The notes under the pieces were generated by a model. The model saw nothing but the letters and a program-made list of their open reading frames with translations, had not been told where the DNA came from and searched no databases. Shown here piece by piece: positions 1 through 11,323 of a stretch of DNA of 64,000 nucleotides. Each line of letters begins with the position of its first letter. The first letter of the stretch is position 1. The translations under genes and the position numbers were made by a program. Source of the DNA: Proales similis (Eukaryota; Rotifera; Eurotatoria; Ploima; Proalidae); NCBI GenBank assembly GCA_019059635.1, contig JAGVRJ010000013.1, positions 1,426,001 through 1,490,000 of the forward strand. The letters run 5' to 3'.

Positions 1-282
1 GGTATCTTTAAGTCGTGGCCAGTTAATTAGCGAGAATCATGTCCACGGACTTTGATAGTTTACATTAGAAAGAAAATTTCTGCAAATGGGATAGCCACAT
101 AGACGACTTAGGAATCTCTCTTCCACGGCCTCTTCGTAGTGACTAGGCTCCATGTAAGCAGCAGCGTCGATAAGTGTTCTGGGATCAACAGTTTCTTCGA
201 GCAGCGAGCTGACCGCGTCTTGGCTCTTTTTGATCGCCTCTTTCTTACGCTCTTGGAGCTTTTTTCTCTTTTCCTCGTCCAT
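1..282 (-). CDS. RPAP2: RPAP2/Rtr1 RNA polymerase II CTD phosphatase, N-terminal part (runs off window)
   Basis: The N-terminal exon reads down from the ATG at 282. It has a Lys/Arg/Glu-rich helix, then an acidic stretch and the motif EERFLSRLCGYPICRN, which matches the start of the RPAP2/Rtr1 zinc-finger domain (family pattern: DERSIVKLCGYPLC). The two Cys visible (CGYPIC) would be the first zinc ligands. A donor follows FLSN at base 63 and an acceptor at 6-7 gives a 58-bp intron, so the next codons continue as N-I-P, as expected for the family. Known role of the family: dephosphorylating Ser5 of the Pol II CTD and helping Pol II import and assembly. The remaining roughly 80% lies beyond base 1. 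It is in tandem behind PSMB7 on the same strand with a gap of about 200 bp. Confidence 0.8.
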
Positions 283-480
283 CTTTATCGCGAAGGAACC
301 ACTAGAAGCTAGTAACTCTTAGCTGTTCGGTTCGGCGCCACTACGAACCAACCGGCGCCAAAAATAAATAGCCACTATGGATATGATTGAATGCACAAAG
401 CTTTATTCGACACGATAAGTTTATGAAAAGAAGGTCGCAAAGCGATTGAGGATTAAATGAAACGGTTCCATCAGCACATT
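283..480. other. Short spacer between PSMB7 and RPAP2
   Basis: No gene seen. On the minus strand an AATAAA (complement of 402-407) sits about 75 nt after the PSMB7 stop and would serve as its poly(A) signal. RPAP2 must begin its transcript in, or be processed out of, the remaining 120 bp. Confidence 0.5.
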
Positions 481-1494
481 CTAAGCGATCTCCATGGTCT
501 CGCCGCTGCGACCTGAATCTCTCACCCGGGTGCTCAACACTTGGTACTCGATTTTTCTTATACTTGAGCTAAGTACTGGTGTGGTTCCTCGCTTAAATCG
601 GTAATCTCCCTGCCTAAAAGAAAGCAAAGAGCTAACAACGTAATCTCATACTCTCTGATCATAGCGTCTTACTTCTGGCCTTTAAGATTGGCTACGTGAT
701 ATGGTCGAATCATTTCTGTCTTTTCCCGAGTGATTACACACAGATCGACGTTGCTGCCCGAGCCGAGGTCGTTGAAAATACCAGCACGGATGGCGTCCGC
801 TACAAGCTCCTTTGCCTCTTCCTCGCTCATGTCTGACTTGTATCTGTCTTCAAAGACTGCCATGGCGGCTAGTGAACCCGATCCCATCGTCACATAGGGC
901 AGACGATCGCTCGAACCGTGCGGGTATATTGAGCCTAGGTAGGGGCCAGTAGCATCAACTCCGCCTAGAACTAGAGCAGCGCTCACGTAGCCTTGGTAGC
1001 GAAACAAGTACTGACGAAGCAAGCGGCTAGCAGCTACAACTCGGACTTGGCGGCCAGAGTTAAGTCGGTGCAGTTCAAGCTGAGAGGCGATCATGCGAGT
1101 TGTGAACTCTGTGTCGGCGGCTGTTCCGGCACCACAGCAACTATCATCTGGATAGTCAATGTGATCTCAAGCATAGAGCAGATGTTCAACTTACTAAATA
1201 TTGGGCGCAATGTAATGAATTTTCTGGCAGTTCTTCTCTGCTACTATGCTGCCGTCAGTGGCTCTAGTGTCAGCACCGAGTACAATTCCATCTTTGAAGA
1301 TCACTCCCGCAATAGTGGTTCCGGTTTTGGTTGCTTTAGGTGCTGTGAAGCCAGCCTGAGATGTGATGTACGCGTTTCTGATTTAAGAAGAATCATTCAT
1401 TCAAATGGTGAGCATGTCAAGAGCTCGTAGCCTACCGTCGGCAATTTTCGAAGCTAAAGCCTCCGTTCTCTTCACTCTTGACAATTCCAGCCAT
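481..1494 (-). CDS. PSMB7: 20S proteasome subunit beta type 7 (beta2, trypsin-like)
   Basis: Four exons (1494-1436, 1377-1195, 1140-673, 613-481) join in frame to 280 residues; human PSMB7 has 277. Introns are 54-59 bp. A propeptide of about 39 residues ends in KTG before TTIAGV, so mature Thr1 (residue 40), Asp17 (GADTRAT) and Lys33 (CQKIH) are all present and the subunit should be active. The interior keeps the family's [35 protein letters not shown] and [11 protein letters not shown] blocks, and the C-terminal arm (from [11 protein letters not shown]) lies in the last exon. Role: the trypsin-like active site of the proteasome core. The start was chosen because [18 protein letters not shown] aligns with the human N-terminus. 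It lies in tandem with crb upstream and RPAP2 downstream. Confidence 0.95.
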
Positions 1495-1956
1495 TTCGGG
1501 GTCACTTCTCTAAATAAAACTGATCGAAACCGAGTAATGCCAATGCACAGTTCAAAATTGTCCCTATTGGCTTATTCAAACTCACTTCTATTTAGCCGTC
1601 TCATGCAGACAGTCTCGCAAACGTCGAAACTGTTGCAACAAAAATTCACGCGCTTGTCTTTTCGTGACATGGCGCTTCTAATTTCTCTTTAGAATTTATT
1701 CATTTTTTTCAAGTTCGGATTGTTAAGTCCATCTCTGTTCGTCTCGTCTATTTGATTGTTTAGAGTCTTTGAGACTCAATTTATTATTATATTGAAAAAT
1801 CCAAGAATAGTAAAATAAAACAAATCGAAGGGTAATAAACTAGTAGAAAAAGAGCGCGCTCCATCAATTTTTTTTTCAATATACAACCAAAGAATTCCAA
1901 TTAATTATATAGACTTTTAAAGCTGACAACTGCTGCTGTTGTCTTGACAAATATGT
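1495..1956. other. crb 3' UTR / PSMB7 promoter spacer
   Basis: An AT-rich gap on the minus-strand path from crb to PSMB7. Several AATAAA-like hexamers on the minus strand near 1778-1840 could end crb transcripts. No additional gene is visible. Confidence 0.4.
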
Positions 1957-4900
1957 TTAAATAAGACGCTCCTCAGGCGGCCGTTTTAGATCCATACTGA
2001 ATTCGATTCTTGACGCTTGTTGCTCATGTCTGCTTGGACTGTAAGTGCCGTGAGTTGCTCGACTATTTTTCAGACGCACCGTAAACATGCCGAGAAGCAC
2101 CATAAGCAGTGCAAGCATGATGGCCAGTAGAGGCCAAATGACCATGTGGTACATGGCGTCTCTTGGCTGAGCTTTCATTCTTCTGAACAACTCAGAGCAG
2201 TCGATTTCATCACAGTTGCATCGCAGTGGATCACAAGTTTGATTTCCAAGACAGGCCAGTTGTCGGCATTCGACCTCGTCAACTTTATGCTCGCAATGCT
2301 TCCCTGCGTGCCCGGTGTTTGAGCAGTTGCAGCTGTAGTGAGTTTCATTCGTCATATGACAGAGTGCGCCATGCTCACAAGGCTGAGCAGCACAAGTGAC
2401 GTATGAACAATTTTGACCAGCATAGCCATATGAGCATTTGCATTCGTATTGATTGTCGCTTATTGATGCGCCGGCCACAAGGCAAATCGCTGCATTTTCA
2501 CACGGCTGTTTCTCACCGTACTCGCCACAAATGTGCATGAGCTCGCAGTCAGTACCGTAGTGATACTCTTGGCAAAAGCATTTATACGAGCCAAGAGTAT
2601 TCACACATTGGCCTCGCCCAGAGCAAGGAAGCAGAGCTTTGTTACGCATTTCCTTGCACTCGTTCACATCATCGGTGCAGTTTATCCCGGTCCAGCTACT
2701 GCTACACTTGCATTCATAGAATGGCTCCTCTTTCAGATTAGTGCATGTTGCTCCATTTGCGCACGGTTCCAATGAGCGACAATGATCGCTCAGCCTCTCG
2801 CATTGTTCTCCTTCGAAACCACTGGCACAATCACACTCATAGAACTAAAAACGAGAATGATTAGGAGCCTCTAGAAAAAGCAGGGTGCAATTTGTAATTA
2901 CTTTGGCTGACTGTTCGCTCGGCTGGGTTCTGTTTAGACAAGTAGCTCCGTTCTGACATGGACTAGCCAAACAAGTGTCCTCCACAGGTATGCTGCAGTC
3001 TTGTCCCAAGAAGCCCGATAAACATTCGCATTCATAGCTGATGTTCTCGGGCTCTATTCGCGCAACGCATTTTGAGTGAATCGGACATGCGTTCTGGTCG
3101 CACGGATCAACTCGCTCGCATCGATCTCCCGCAAAAGGCCAAGTGCACTGGCAAACAGCTCTACCTCCAAGCAACATGCATGTACCGTTATTGAAGCACT
3201 CGAAGTTATCACGACTGCAAGTGGGCTCAATCGGGTGCAGCTCAGCTCGTGCTCTCTCTGACCACATTAACTCTCGGCAGCCAGTTTGGGAACATTTGCA
3301 CTCGATGAAGCTGCTCTCTTGATCTGCGCTCACTCGATTTACTTGAAAGCATTCGCTCGACGAGTCGATTTGGTCCGATAATGGCGCAGAGCACTTTTCA
3401 GAGAATATAGGCCCACTCTCGATTTGGTATTCAATTTGCACCACACGAGAAATCAGGTTCATTGATCGAACTGATAGCGAATCTTCAACTGCTACTCTAA
3501 AATCGTTCTGACATATCGATATAAAATATGGCGCTGTTGAATGAGCCGAGAAGGACCCAATCAACAAATCATAGGTCTTGTCAGCGTCCAGGTCGTTATA
3601 ATCCGTTCTCATATGAATTACTTGCACGTTATCGTACACAAGTTCAAGGAAATCATGCCCAAGTGTTAAATTGAGACTAAAAGATCCATTTGGCAACATC
3701 AAAGTAGCTGATCTGACTGATTGTTTAGATGTATAAAGCTGCAGTTCGAACTTTCGGTCGCTTTTTAGGTTTATATTGATCCCTGCCAAAGCTGAGCTTT
3801 TTGTCGATTCGCTCAAGTGAGCCAAGTTCACTAACAAATTCACAGGAGCTAATCTGTCACTCAGATTTTCAATGCTAGTTTCGAACTTGATCGAATGAAG
3901 CCGGGGCTCATTAGTACTTCGTTTAGATAATTTGGATCGTCTTGCAGTGATGCCTTGAAGATCAAAACGGTATTTGGCCACTGGCCTTTGGTCGAGAGGT
4001 TCGTCCTCAATGAGGCGCGTTAGGGCAGCAAATGACGCACCTGTTTAAAAAAGAGTGAATAAAGCGAATATAAAATTACTTTTAAGTCAAGATAAGAATA
4101 AATTACAGCTCGACTCAAACAATTTGTCGAAATATGTGCTTAAGGTCGGGTAAAGTGACTTGCTTGGAGGCAGAGTCTTCTTAACGGGTACGCAATCAAC
4201 GCGGCCATAAGTAGCCTGAGATGGACTCAGTTTTCCAATTCGTGAAGTGAACGGCACTAAACATCTATGAAAAACGATAATTATTTGTTCAGATGAATAG
4301 ACTCGAGAGAAAAGTAGAGCTTGCGCAAGCGGCTGAGCTAAGGCGACAAATCGAGCAGAGAGTCCAAGTTTCGGGGCTTAACATCACTGAGAGAAGCAAC
4401 GATTTAACAACAAATATTGACATGGCTTCCACTGGAATCGAGATAGTTCGTCAGCTAGCCGAGGCCAACAGAGAAATATTCACTGGATGGAAGTTAGACA
4501 GCCAAACTAAGTCAGAGGGTCTTAACGACGCTTTGATTCTTGATAAGTTAGAACGTTTTGGTCATCAAATAACCGAGAAATTGAAAGCAGGAAAAAGAAT
4601 TTGTCTTATTCTATCTGGCTGTGGTACATCAGGTCGACTTGCGTACCTGTGTAGCCAGACAGTCAACAAGGTGGCCCAAAGTCAAGGTATTCTGCTTAGT
4701 GCCGAAGCGATCATAGCCGGCAACGCTCCAGCTTTGGTTAATTCTGTCGAAGCTGTTGAGGATGATCCAGTTGAAGGACGGAAATGTCTCGAGCAAGTTC
4801 TCAATAGACATCCTGACTCATTATTCGCCTACGTTGGAATTACTTGTGGTCTCTCAGCGCCATTTGTGGGAGGCCAGATTTCTTATCTTCTAGAGACAAA

Positions 4901-7900
4901 TCCAGACCAAATGCTAGTTTGCTCCGTGATGGGCTTCAATCCAATTCAAACTGCACGCGATTTGGTTTCAACCGATGAAAAGGGCCGCACTTTTAAAGAT
5001 TTGATGCTTCTGATTCAGTCATGTGAAACAAAAGATCCTGATCGGTTCATTTCGCTTTGTCCTTTTGTTGGCCCAGAGCCTATCACTGGGTCCACAAGGA
5101 TGAAAAGTGGAACAAGTACCAAAGTTTTACTAGATCTCTTGATAAACAAGGCTCTATTCAACGTCGATATCTACTCATATCTTGAACTGAATAGCCGTTT
5201 GTCTGATTTGGTAATGGAAAATGCCGATAATCTTGAAAAAATCGGCTTAATTATAGAACGAGCCGCCAGTGCTCTGGATCACAACTCTCGCATTTGCTAT
5301 GTGTATGAAGGCCATAACCTGGCGCTTGGATTCGTGGCGTGTGTTGATGCGTCAGAATGTGTTCCGACATTTGGCTCTCTTCCACACCATGTGATGGGTT
5401 TTATAAATCATGAAAAACCTGGCGATCTGGACGAATATTTTGCAGAGTTCAAGAGTGTTAGCAAATGCTCTGATGAGATAGATGAAATTTTGTCGGATAC
5501 TTCGATATATTTTCTACTTATTGGACCTGAGGCGGGAAGGAGATGGAAAGAGAAATTGATAAACTCAATGGTCATCGACACATCCATCTGTACAAGCAAC
5601 CTGGCCGGTGTGACACAACTTCTTAATGAATGCAAAAGCCAGCATGGCGCATACGCAGCACAGTGCTTAGAGGAGACCGCCCTCAAACTAGTTCTTAATA
5701 CCGTCTCAACTGGTGCACATATCCTGCTTGGGAAAACATTCTCCAATTTAATGATTGATTTACGACTAAGCAACGGCAAACTATATTATCGCGCTATTCG
5801 CATCCTAAACAAGCTTAGTAAGAAACCTGAGACAGAGTGTGAACGATATCTTCTGGATTGCATATTTGGCCCAAGCGAGCGAGTAGAAAAGCCCAGCTTG
5901 AACAAATGTGTTGACGTAGCTTCGAGCCAGAAGCTAGTCATTCCGAAAACTTTGCTCATGCTTTTGTCAAATTGCTCAGCCTTGCAAGCTGAACAGCTTC
6001 TTGCTAGCGATCGCTCTGTTCGATCAAGTCTTTTAAAAAGTGGTCACTTACCTGCTCGCGTTTAGACAGATTTTTTGCTTATCAATTGGTTCGATACGAA
6101 CAGTGTCATTTGCTTTTATCAGGCCCCATTCGAATAAATAATTCCAATTTGGATCGAACACGGTTAGCTTTCTCCCGTCAGCTGACTGCTCGAATTTGGC
6201 CTGTTTGTTGATGGTCAAGTCACTCATGGCGAATGATATCTTGGGCCTATTCTTGATCATTCCAAATTGCAGGGATTCTATTCCGTCGAACTTAGCTCTG
6301 CTTTGTTCCTTTGATAATTCAAAACGTTGAATAAAGCGACCATTTAAGCGCATCTCAAGACGATTAGAGTTCAATCGGATTCCAATTCTTAACCAAGATG
6401 AGTTGGCTGAGAGCAAATTGACATCTGCTTTCTTATGAATCATGTTCCAAGCAATCGAACTCGCTTGATCTTTTTCTGACTGAACGTGCATATTGCCATT
6501 TGTGTCTATTCCAATCACGTACCACTCGGGGTGATTAGCTCGTTTCATGGCCAGAAAATCGAGTTTTCCGCTTGCGGCTCCTTCGCTCTCGTCGACAAGT
6601 CTCCTTACGTTGAACTCTACATCAAACCAGCTAACTCCGGTTGAAGACCCTTCAAGCTGCAGAGAATCTGGCAATTGAATTCTTAAATAGGCTGGCTGCT
6701 GATCTTCAACAAAAACAAATTGTTGGGCGGCAAATTGACAATTTTTCCCGAAATATGGCGGCTGACACCCTTTGCATTCGAAAGAATAAGGGCCTTGGAT
6801 ATGGCAAGTTGAGTTGTGTCGGCAAATGCTAAAGCCGACCGAGCAAGGAGCTTCGAGCATTTCGCAACCGAATTTTATTCGGCCAATATTTAACTTTTGT
6901 CCGGAATTATATCGCTCTTGGCCGTCGAACGCAAACGAACGAAAGCATGTGCCAGTTAAATAGAGTTTGCTCTCGTATTCTGAAGGCACTTGAAGACTCA
7001 TGTGTGAGGTCTTTGAGTAAAATTTTCCCAATATGTAAAACCTCGGAGAACGAGGAAGTTGAACAGTTCTCTGCTCGTATAGGCCTCGTTCGGACAATAA
7101 ATATTCTATTCGAAGTCCATCTGTTTGAACTGTCAGAGAGATCTGCTGCCATACAGAGCTGTCATGACCCCATAATGGCATTCGGGTCGTCTTATGCTCG
7201 GAGCGTATCTCTAAGAAGCTTTTGGAAAAGGTAATTTCAAGCAAAAGCGGCGATTGAATCGTATCGCCGCTAAGAAAGTACATTAGAGGCTGGATTGTCC
7301 TCTGAGAGTCTACACGAAATTGAAACTTGAGCTGACGAGATTCAGTCGGCCAAGGATCTGAGACCGCATAGGTCGAATCCATTCGGAAAAGATTCACATG
7401 TTGGCAACGCTCGCCTGTGAAACCAGGCAAGCAGTCACATCGCATCTGCTTCCTTGGATCTGATGTTTCTGAGTTTACGGTCGACACACATTCGGCTCCG
7501 TTCTCGCATAGATGTGACCAGCTTCGACACGCATCAAGACGTACGTTGCAATTAAGGCCAGTGTAAGTCGTATGGCGGTTTCCATTTTGTTCGCTAAGGC
7601 GCTCGTTCAGCTCGTCGCACAAGCATTTGTATCCGGGCGTTAGATCAACACATTTAGCTCCATTTTCACAAGGCTTGTAAAGCTCGCATTCATCCACGTT
7701 GCTCTCACAATTGATGCCAGTAAATCCAGATGGACATTCACATCTGTACGAGTTGACCAAGTCAATACAACGACCACCATTTATACAGGGACTCGAAGCG
7801 CATTCGTCAATTGAATTTTCGCACTGCTTTCCAGTGAAGCCGGGCTCGCATTCGCACCAGTATGTCATCGAAGCAAATACCGGAGAAGTGGGCTCTACCT

Positions 7901-8795
7901 GATTGCATCGTCCATTAGAACCACAAGGATTAGAGGCACACTCGTCTATATCCTGTTCGCATAGATTGCCTTCAAATCCCGGCGAACAGATGCACTTGAA
8001 TGCGTTTATTTGATCGATACATGTGGCGCCATTTTGACACATGGCGTTCTGGCATTCGTCAATCTCAATCTCGCAAAGTCTGCCCGTAAAGCCTGTTTGT
8101 GCGCAATCACATTCGAAGTTGGCCCGTCTATCATGGCATGTTGCATTGTGCAGACATGGACTGGAAGCACACTCGTCTATTTCTTGATCACATGTAGTTC
8201 CAGTGTAGCCGGCTTCGCACTGGCAGTAGAATCCGTCAATTAGATCTACACATTGACTAGCGTGGATGCAGGGAGACGAGGCGCATTCATCGACGTTTTG
8301 TTCGCACAGATTACCAGTAAAGCCGGCCGGGCAAACACAATCGTAACCATTCACTTTGTCGACGCAAGTTGCGTTTGCGGCCAAACACGGTGCCGAGAGA
8401 CACTCGTCGATATCCATTTGGCAAAGGGTTCCAGTGAATCCGGGCACACAGTAGCAAGTAAAAGAGCCGAACTGGCGCTGGAGAGAAGCAACTACTTGTT
8501 CTGTAGCCGATCGAAATCCAATTGCGGGCTTTGGTTGGCCTTGGACGGATCGACAAAAGGCGCCGTTCATACAGAACTGGCACAAATCGCATTCAGCTTG
8601 ATCTACTTGTCCATTGGTAGTAAGGCTTCGGGTGTTGTTGGAGCATTTCTTAATGAACTGTTGGGCTTGTTCTATCAAGTCGTGCTCGTTTATGCTGGCT
8701 TTTCCAAGAGCGTGTACTATCGCATTGGGCACAGCGACAAGCAACAGGAGCCACCAGAGTGCAAGCGTTGACTGGCATACTAGCGGATTGCGCAT
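1957..8795 (-). CDS. crb: Crumbs, apical polarity transmembrane protein
   Basis: Four coding exons (8795-6052, 4264-4107, 4040-2902, 2844-1957) join with matching phases to 1642 residues. The start is the Met followed by a signal peptide (residues 1-30, core LALWWLLLLVAV). The ectodomain has a long run of calcium-binding EGF repeats (DxDECxSxPC pattern), then laminin-G-like regions alternating with further EGF repeats. One TM helix (MVIWPLLAIMLALLMVLLGM) leads into a short tail of about 39 residues. The tail carries the FERM-binding GTYSPS motif preceded by Arg-Ala-Thr, the aPKC target in fly Crumbs, and ends in PPEERLI, the Stardust/PALS1 PDZ ligand. Length lies between human CRB1 and fly Crb. 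The 1787-bp second intron contains the GCKR-like gene on the other strand. CTTTAG lies 4 nt before the ATG. Confidence 0.95.
4293..6065 (+). CDS. GCKR: Glucokinase regulatory protein-like (GCKR/MurQ family, double SIS domain)
   Basis: A single uninterrupted frame of 590 residues; human GCKR is about 625. The first SIS domain carries LSGCGTSGRLAYL (phosphosugar loop) and GISCGLSAPFV-like GITCGLSAPFVGGQ, then ETITGSTRMKSGTSTK-like PITGSTRMKSGTST. The second half carries LNTVSTGAHILLGKTFSNLM and DLRLSNGKLYYRA, closely matching animal GCKR rather than short bacterial MurQ. Known role: fructose-6-phosphate-sensitive inhibitor of glucokinase/hexokinase. Whether this one binds hexokinase is not shown. 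It is nested in a crb intron on the opposite strand. It starts 28 bp from one crb exon, and its last 14 coding bases (6052-6065) overlap the next crb exon. It is intronless in an intron-rich neighbourhood, and TTCAG abuts the ATG. Confidence 0.88.
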   Translation: MNRLERKVELAQAAELRRQIEQRVQVSGLNITERSNDLTTNIDMASTGIEIVRQLAEANREIFTGWKLDSQTKSEGLNDALILDKLERFGHQITEKLKAGKRICLILSGCGTSGRLAYLCSQTVNKVAQSQGILLSAEAIIAGNAPALVNSVEAVEDDPVEGRKCLEQVLNRHPDSLFAYVGITCGLSAPFVGGQISYLLETNPDQMLVCSVMGFNPIQTARDLVSTDEKGRTFKDLMLLIQSCETKDPDRFISLCPFVGPEPITGSTRMKSGTSTKVLLDLLINKALFNVDIYSYLELNSRLSDLVMENADNLEKIGLIIERAASALDHNSRICYVYEGHNLALGFVACVDASECVPTFGSLPHHVMGFINHEKPGDLDEYFAEFKSVSKCSDEIDEILSDTSIYFLLIGPEAGRRWKEKLINSMVIDTSICTSNLAGVTQLLNECKSQHGAYAAQCLEETALKLVLNTVSTGAHILLGKTFSNLMIDLRLSNGKLYYRAIRILNKLSKKPETECERYLLDCIFGPSERVEKPSLNKCVDVASSQKLVIPKTLLMLLSNCSALQAEQLLASDRSVRSSLLKSGHLPARV

Positions 8796-11323
8796 CTCTC
8801 TAAAGTGAATGAATGTTGAGTGGTAAGTGAGATGGTCAAATAGTCGCTGTGAGACTAAATGAATTGTATGGTCTGAATTGTATGAGAGCGCACAAGGGTT
8901 AATGTGCGTATAGTGAATCGCAGTGAAGAAAAATGACGGAGAGAGTGCGTAAACACAGGAGCCGATTGTCGCCGGGTCTGTCACCTCACCTCGACATTTT
9001 CCATCATTATTATAAATCGATGGGCGATTACCTGTGTGCTCATGCGGGCATGACCGCGCTGATTGGCCGCCATCCTAATCCCTATTCGTTGAGCGCCAAA
9101 CTCGACAAGGTCAACCAAAACACGAATCGTACTTGTCGTTCGATTACACCCGCCGTTTGAGTAGTGGGCACTATCGAATGGTCGCTAAACCCCATCGGCT
9201 CTCTTTTCCTAAAATCCGTGCTTAGATTCAGCTCTCTCTAGCCGACATTGTTTATGATTGTTTGTGGTTCTTGCAATCATTGCGACGATTTATATGTTCA
9301 CGAGGCCAATTGTTATTCCTTGGCCGCTTGTTTGCAATTGATTAGGACACAAAACAATTAGCCGCGAGATTTATGAGCCTGAACTTAATTAGATTTGCAC
9401 GCGAATGTTTGGCCAACGTCAATGATTGAGAAGAAGATTAAGATGATAGCCTCGTAGTCTAACTCTAATTGAAAGGTAAGGTATTGAAAGGTAGCCCTAT
9501 GCCCGGCAGCCTTTCGTGCGAGTAGATAATCGGACCTTTTCAGGTCGGCATGCGTCTCCCATGACCAGACGCATCGGCTCTTCTATACCTATTCTTTGCA
9601 TTCCCTTTCTTTTTCGATTTATATATTCAAGATCGCACTCGATCGTGCTTCTCAACAAAGCTCCTAGGTCACTTAAAGAGGCTTAAAAGTCGGAAATCAA
9701 GCGAACTTGAATCATAGGAAACGGCAACTTTGACTTGTATATAAGGCCAGCTGATAGAGGCTTATGACAATAGTTATTTAATTCGAACCATCCGCTAGAG
9801 AGACGCCTATCTAGCTTACAGCCTCTTGCTTTAGGTTAGATAGACCCGCCAGCAGTCAGCGATGAAAAACAATTCGAGTCCAAAATCGAGGGCAGCACAA
9901 CTGAGCAGTTATCGGTTTTGGCATGATTCATAGACGACAGAGTTCGGCTTGATTAATTCAAGCCCTCCCCCTCACTCTGCGCCTTTCTTGCAATTGAAAA
10001 TTAGAGCCTGGTTCAAATTCATATAGAGTGATAGAGTTAAGTTGAGAGCTAGAAGACAGGAGTCAGATTACCGCGTGCCTGACGCATCAGCTATTGAACA
10101 GCTTGATTTCTCGTGTCGGTTCAACTTACTTCTTATTTGATGACTCGCATTTGGGTAAAAATAAAAAATTTAAAGTGTACAAAAAACACTAAGAGAAAGA
10201 GAGAGAGAAGGAGAAAGAAATTAAAGTGGCAAGTCAGGTATTATTTTGCTGCTACTGAGAACATGTTAAGTCTTCATCAGACTGAACGAGTTCTTTGGCG
10301 GGGGGATAAGCATGCTCTATCGCTTGCGCTTGTTTAGCAGAAATGCCGAAACTCTTCTTGTTTGCTTTCATGCTGAATGAGCCGATATAAACTATTCATC
10401 ACTCGCTCATTTGCTTGAGATGCATTGTTTCCGTGCCCATGAGAACTCGCATCGAGTGGTGTACGTCGAATGAAATGAGCGCTATTTAAAGCTCCTCATG
10501 CGCTCAAATCGATTATAATTCAAGCGTCTTATGAGCTGTCTAAAATTAGCCACCGAGCTTGAATTGTGTAAACTTGCGTCTCGCTTCTATTCTTAATGGC
10601 AGAGAGATTAATGAACACTTGAGTGTTAAGGAGTGAGAGCAGATCTGGCACTAATAGAGGCAGCCAAGTCCCAGCCACTAAGAACCGAACTTCCCGAGAT
10701 GTGCGCACGGATATAATAAATGGAGACAACGATGCCAGATTCTGGCAATTAATGAGTTTTGGGTCCGATCTGCCAATATTAACGACTGATTTATTGGGCA
10801 AGTGAAGTCTTCGAAATTTTATTTTTTCCCGTCTCATGGCTTTAGTTGACTGACGTCTGAACGAGTGAACCCACAAATATTTACCGTTTGGCTCATGAAT
10901 ATGCAAATCGTTACGTCGTGCTGCAATCGAGCTCCCCAACAAATTGACTCGAGTGATTTTTAACTGAGCCTTTTTAATCGAGCTCGCCGTTGCACATGCT
11001 AGCCGAGAGCTTATGCGGGATGGATGCGGGTTGTCGCTCTTGCACCCAACCATAAACCAGACAGGCTCAATTCTACGGACGGCAATAATATTGTTTGCTT
11101 TGCAGCCGGCGTGAAATTAAGCGCCGCGAGTGCAGCCATGCGATATTTACGCCGGCTTTTCTCCACTAGATCATTATTCCCTCCGCCTTACAACCCCTTC
11201 ACTTCATCTTCTCTGTCGATATAAAATATTTGGTATTACAAGAAAAATTGGATTTAATTTTCTTGAATCGCTTTAGATATTGCAGCAAAAGGAAAAAAAG
11301 ACAGGCAACGATGCGCTAGTGAG
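8796..11323. other. Long intergenic region between divergent crb and GPCR genes
   Basis: About 2.5 kb without a convincing gene; the small frames in it lack homology and codon structure. It must hold the divergent promoters of crb (minus) and the GPCR (plus). It contains scattered TTAATTAG/CAATTAG homeodomain-type cores (for example 9354-9400) and a purine tract of GA repeats near 10190-10218. No tRNA or snRNA is recognised. Confidence 0.4.

Noticed and set aside
10180-10225. GA-rich microsatellite-like tract
   Set aside because: Short, imperfect and without associated features; ordinary low complexity.
10529-11053. 174-codon minus-strand frame upstream of the GPCR
   Set aside because: No domain, signal or family resemblance; contains scattered basic and hydrophobic residues like a chance frame in the GPCR promoter region.
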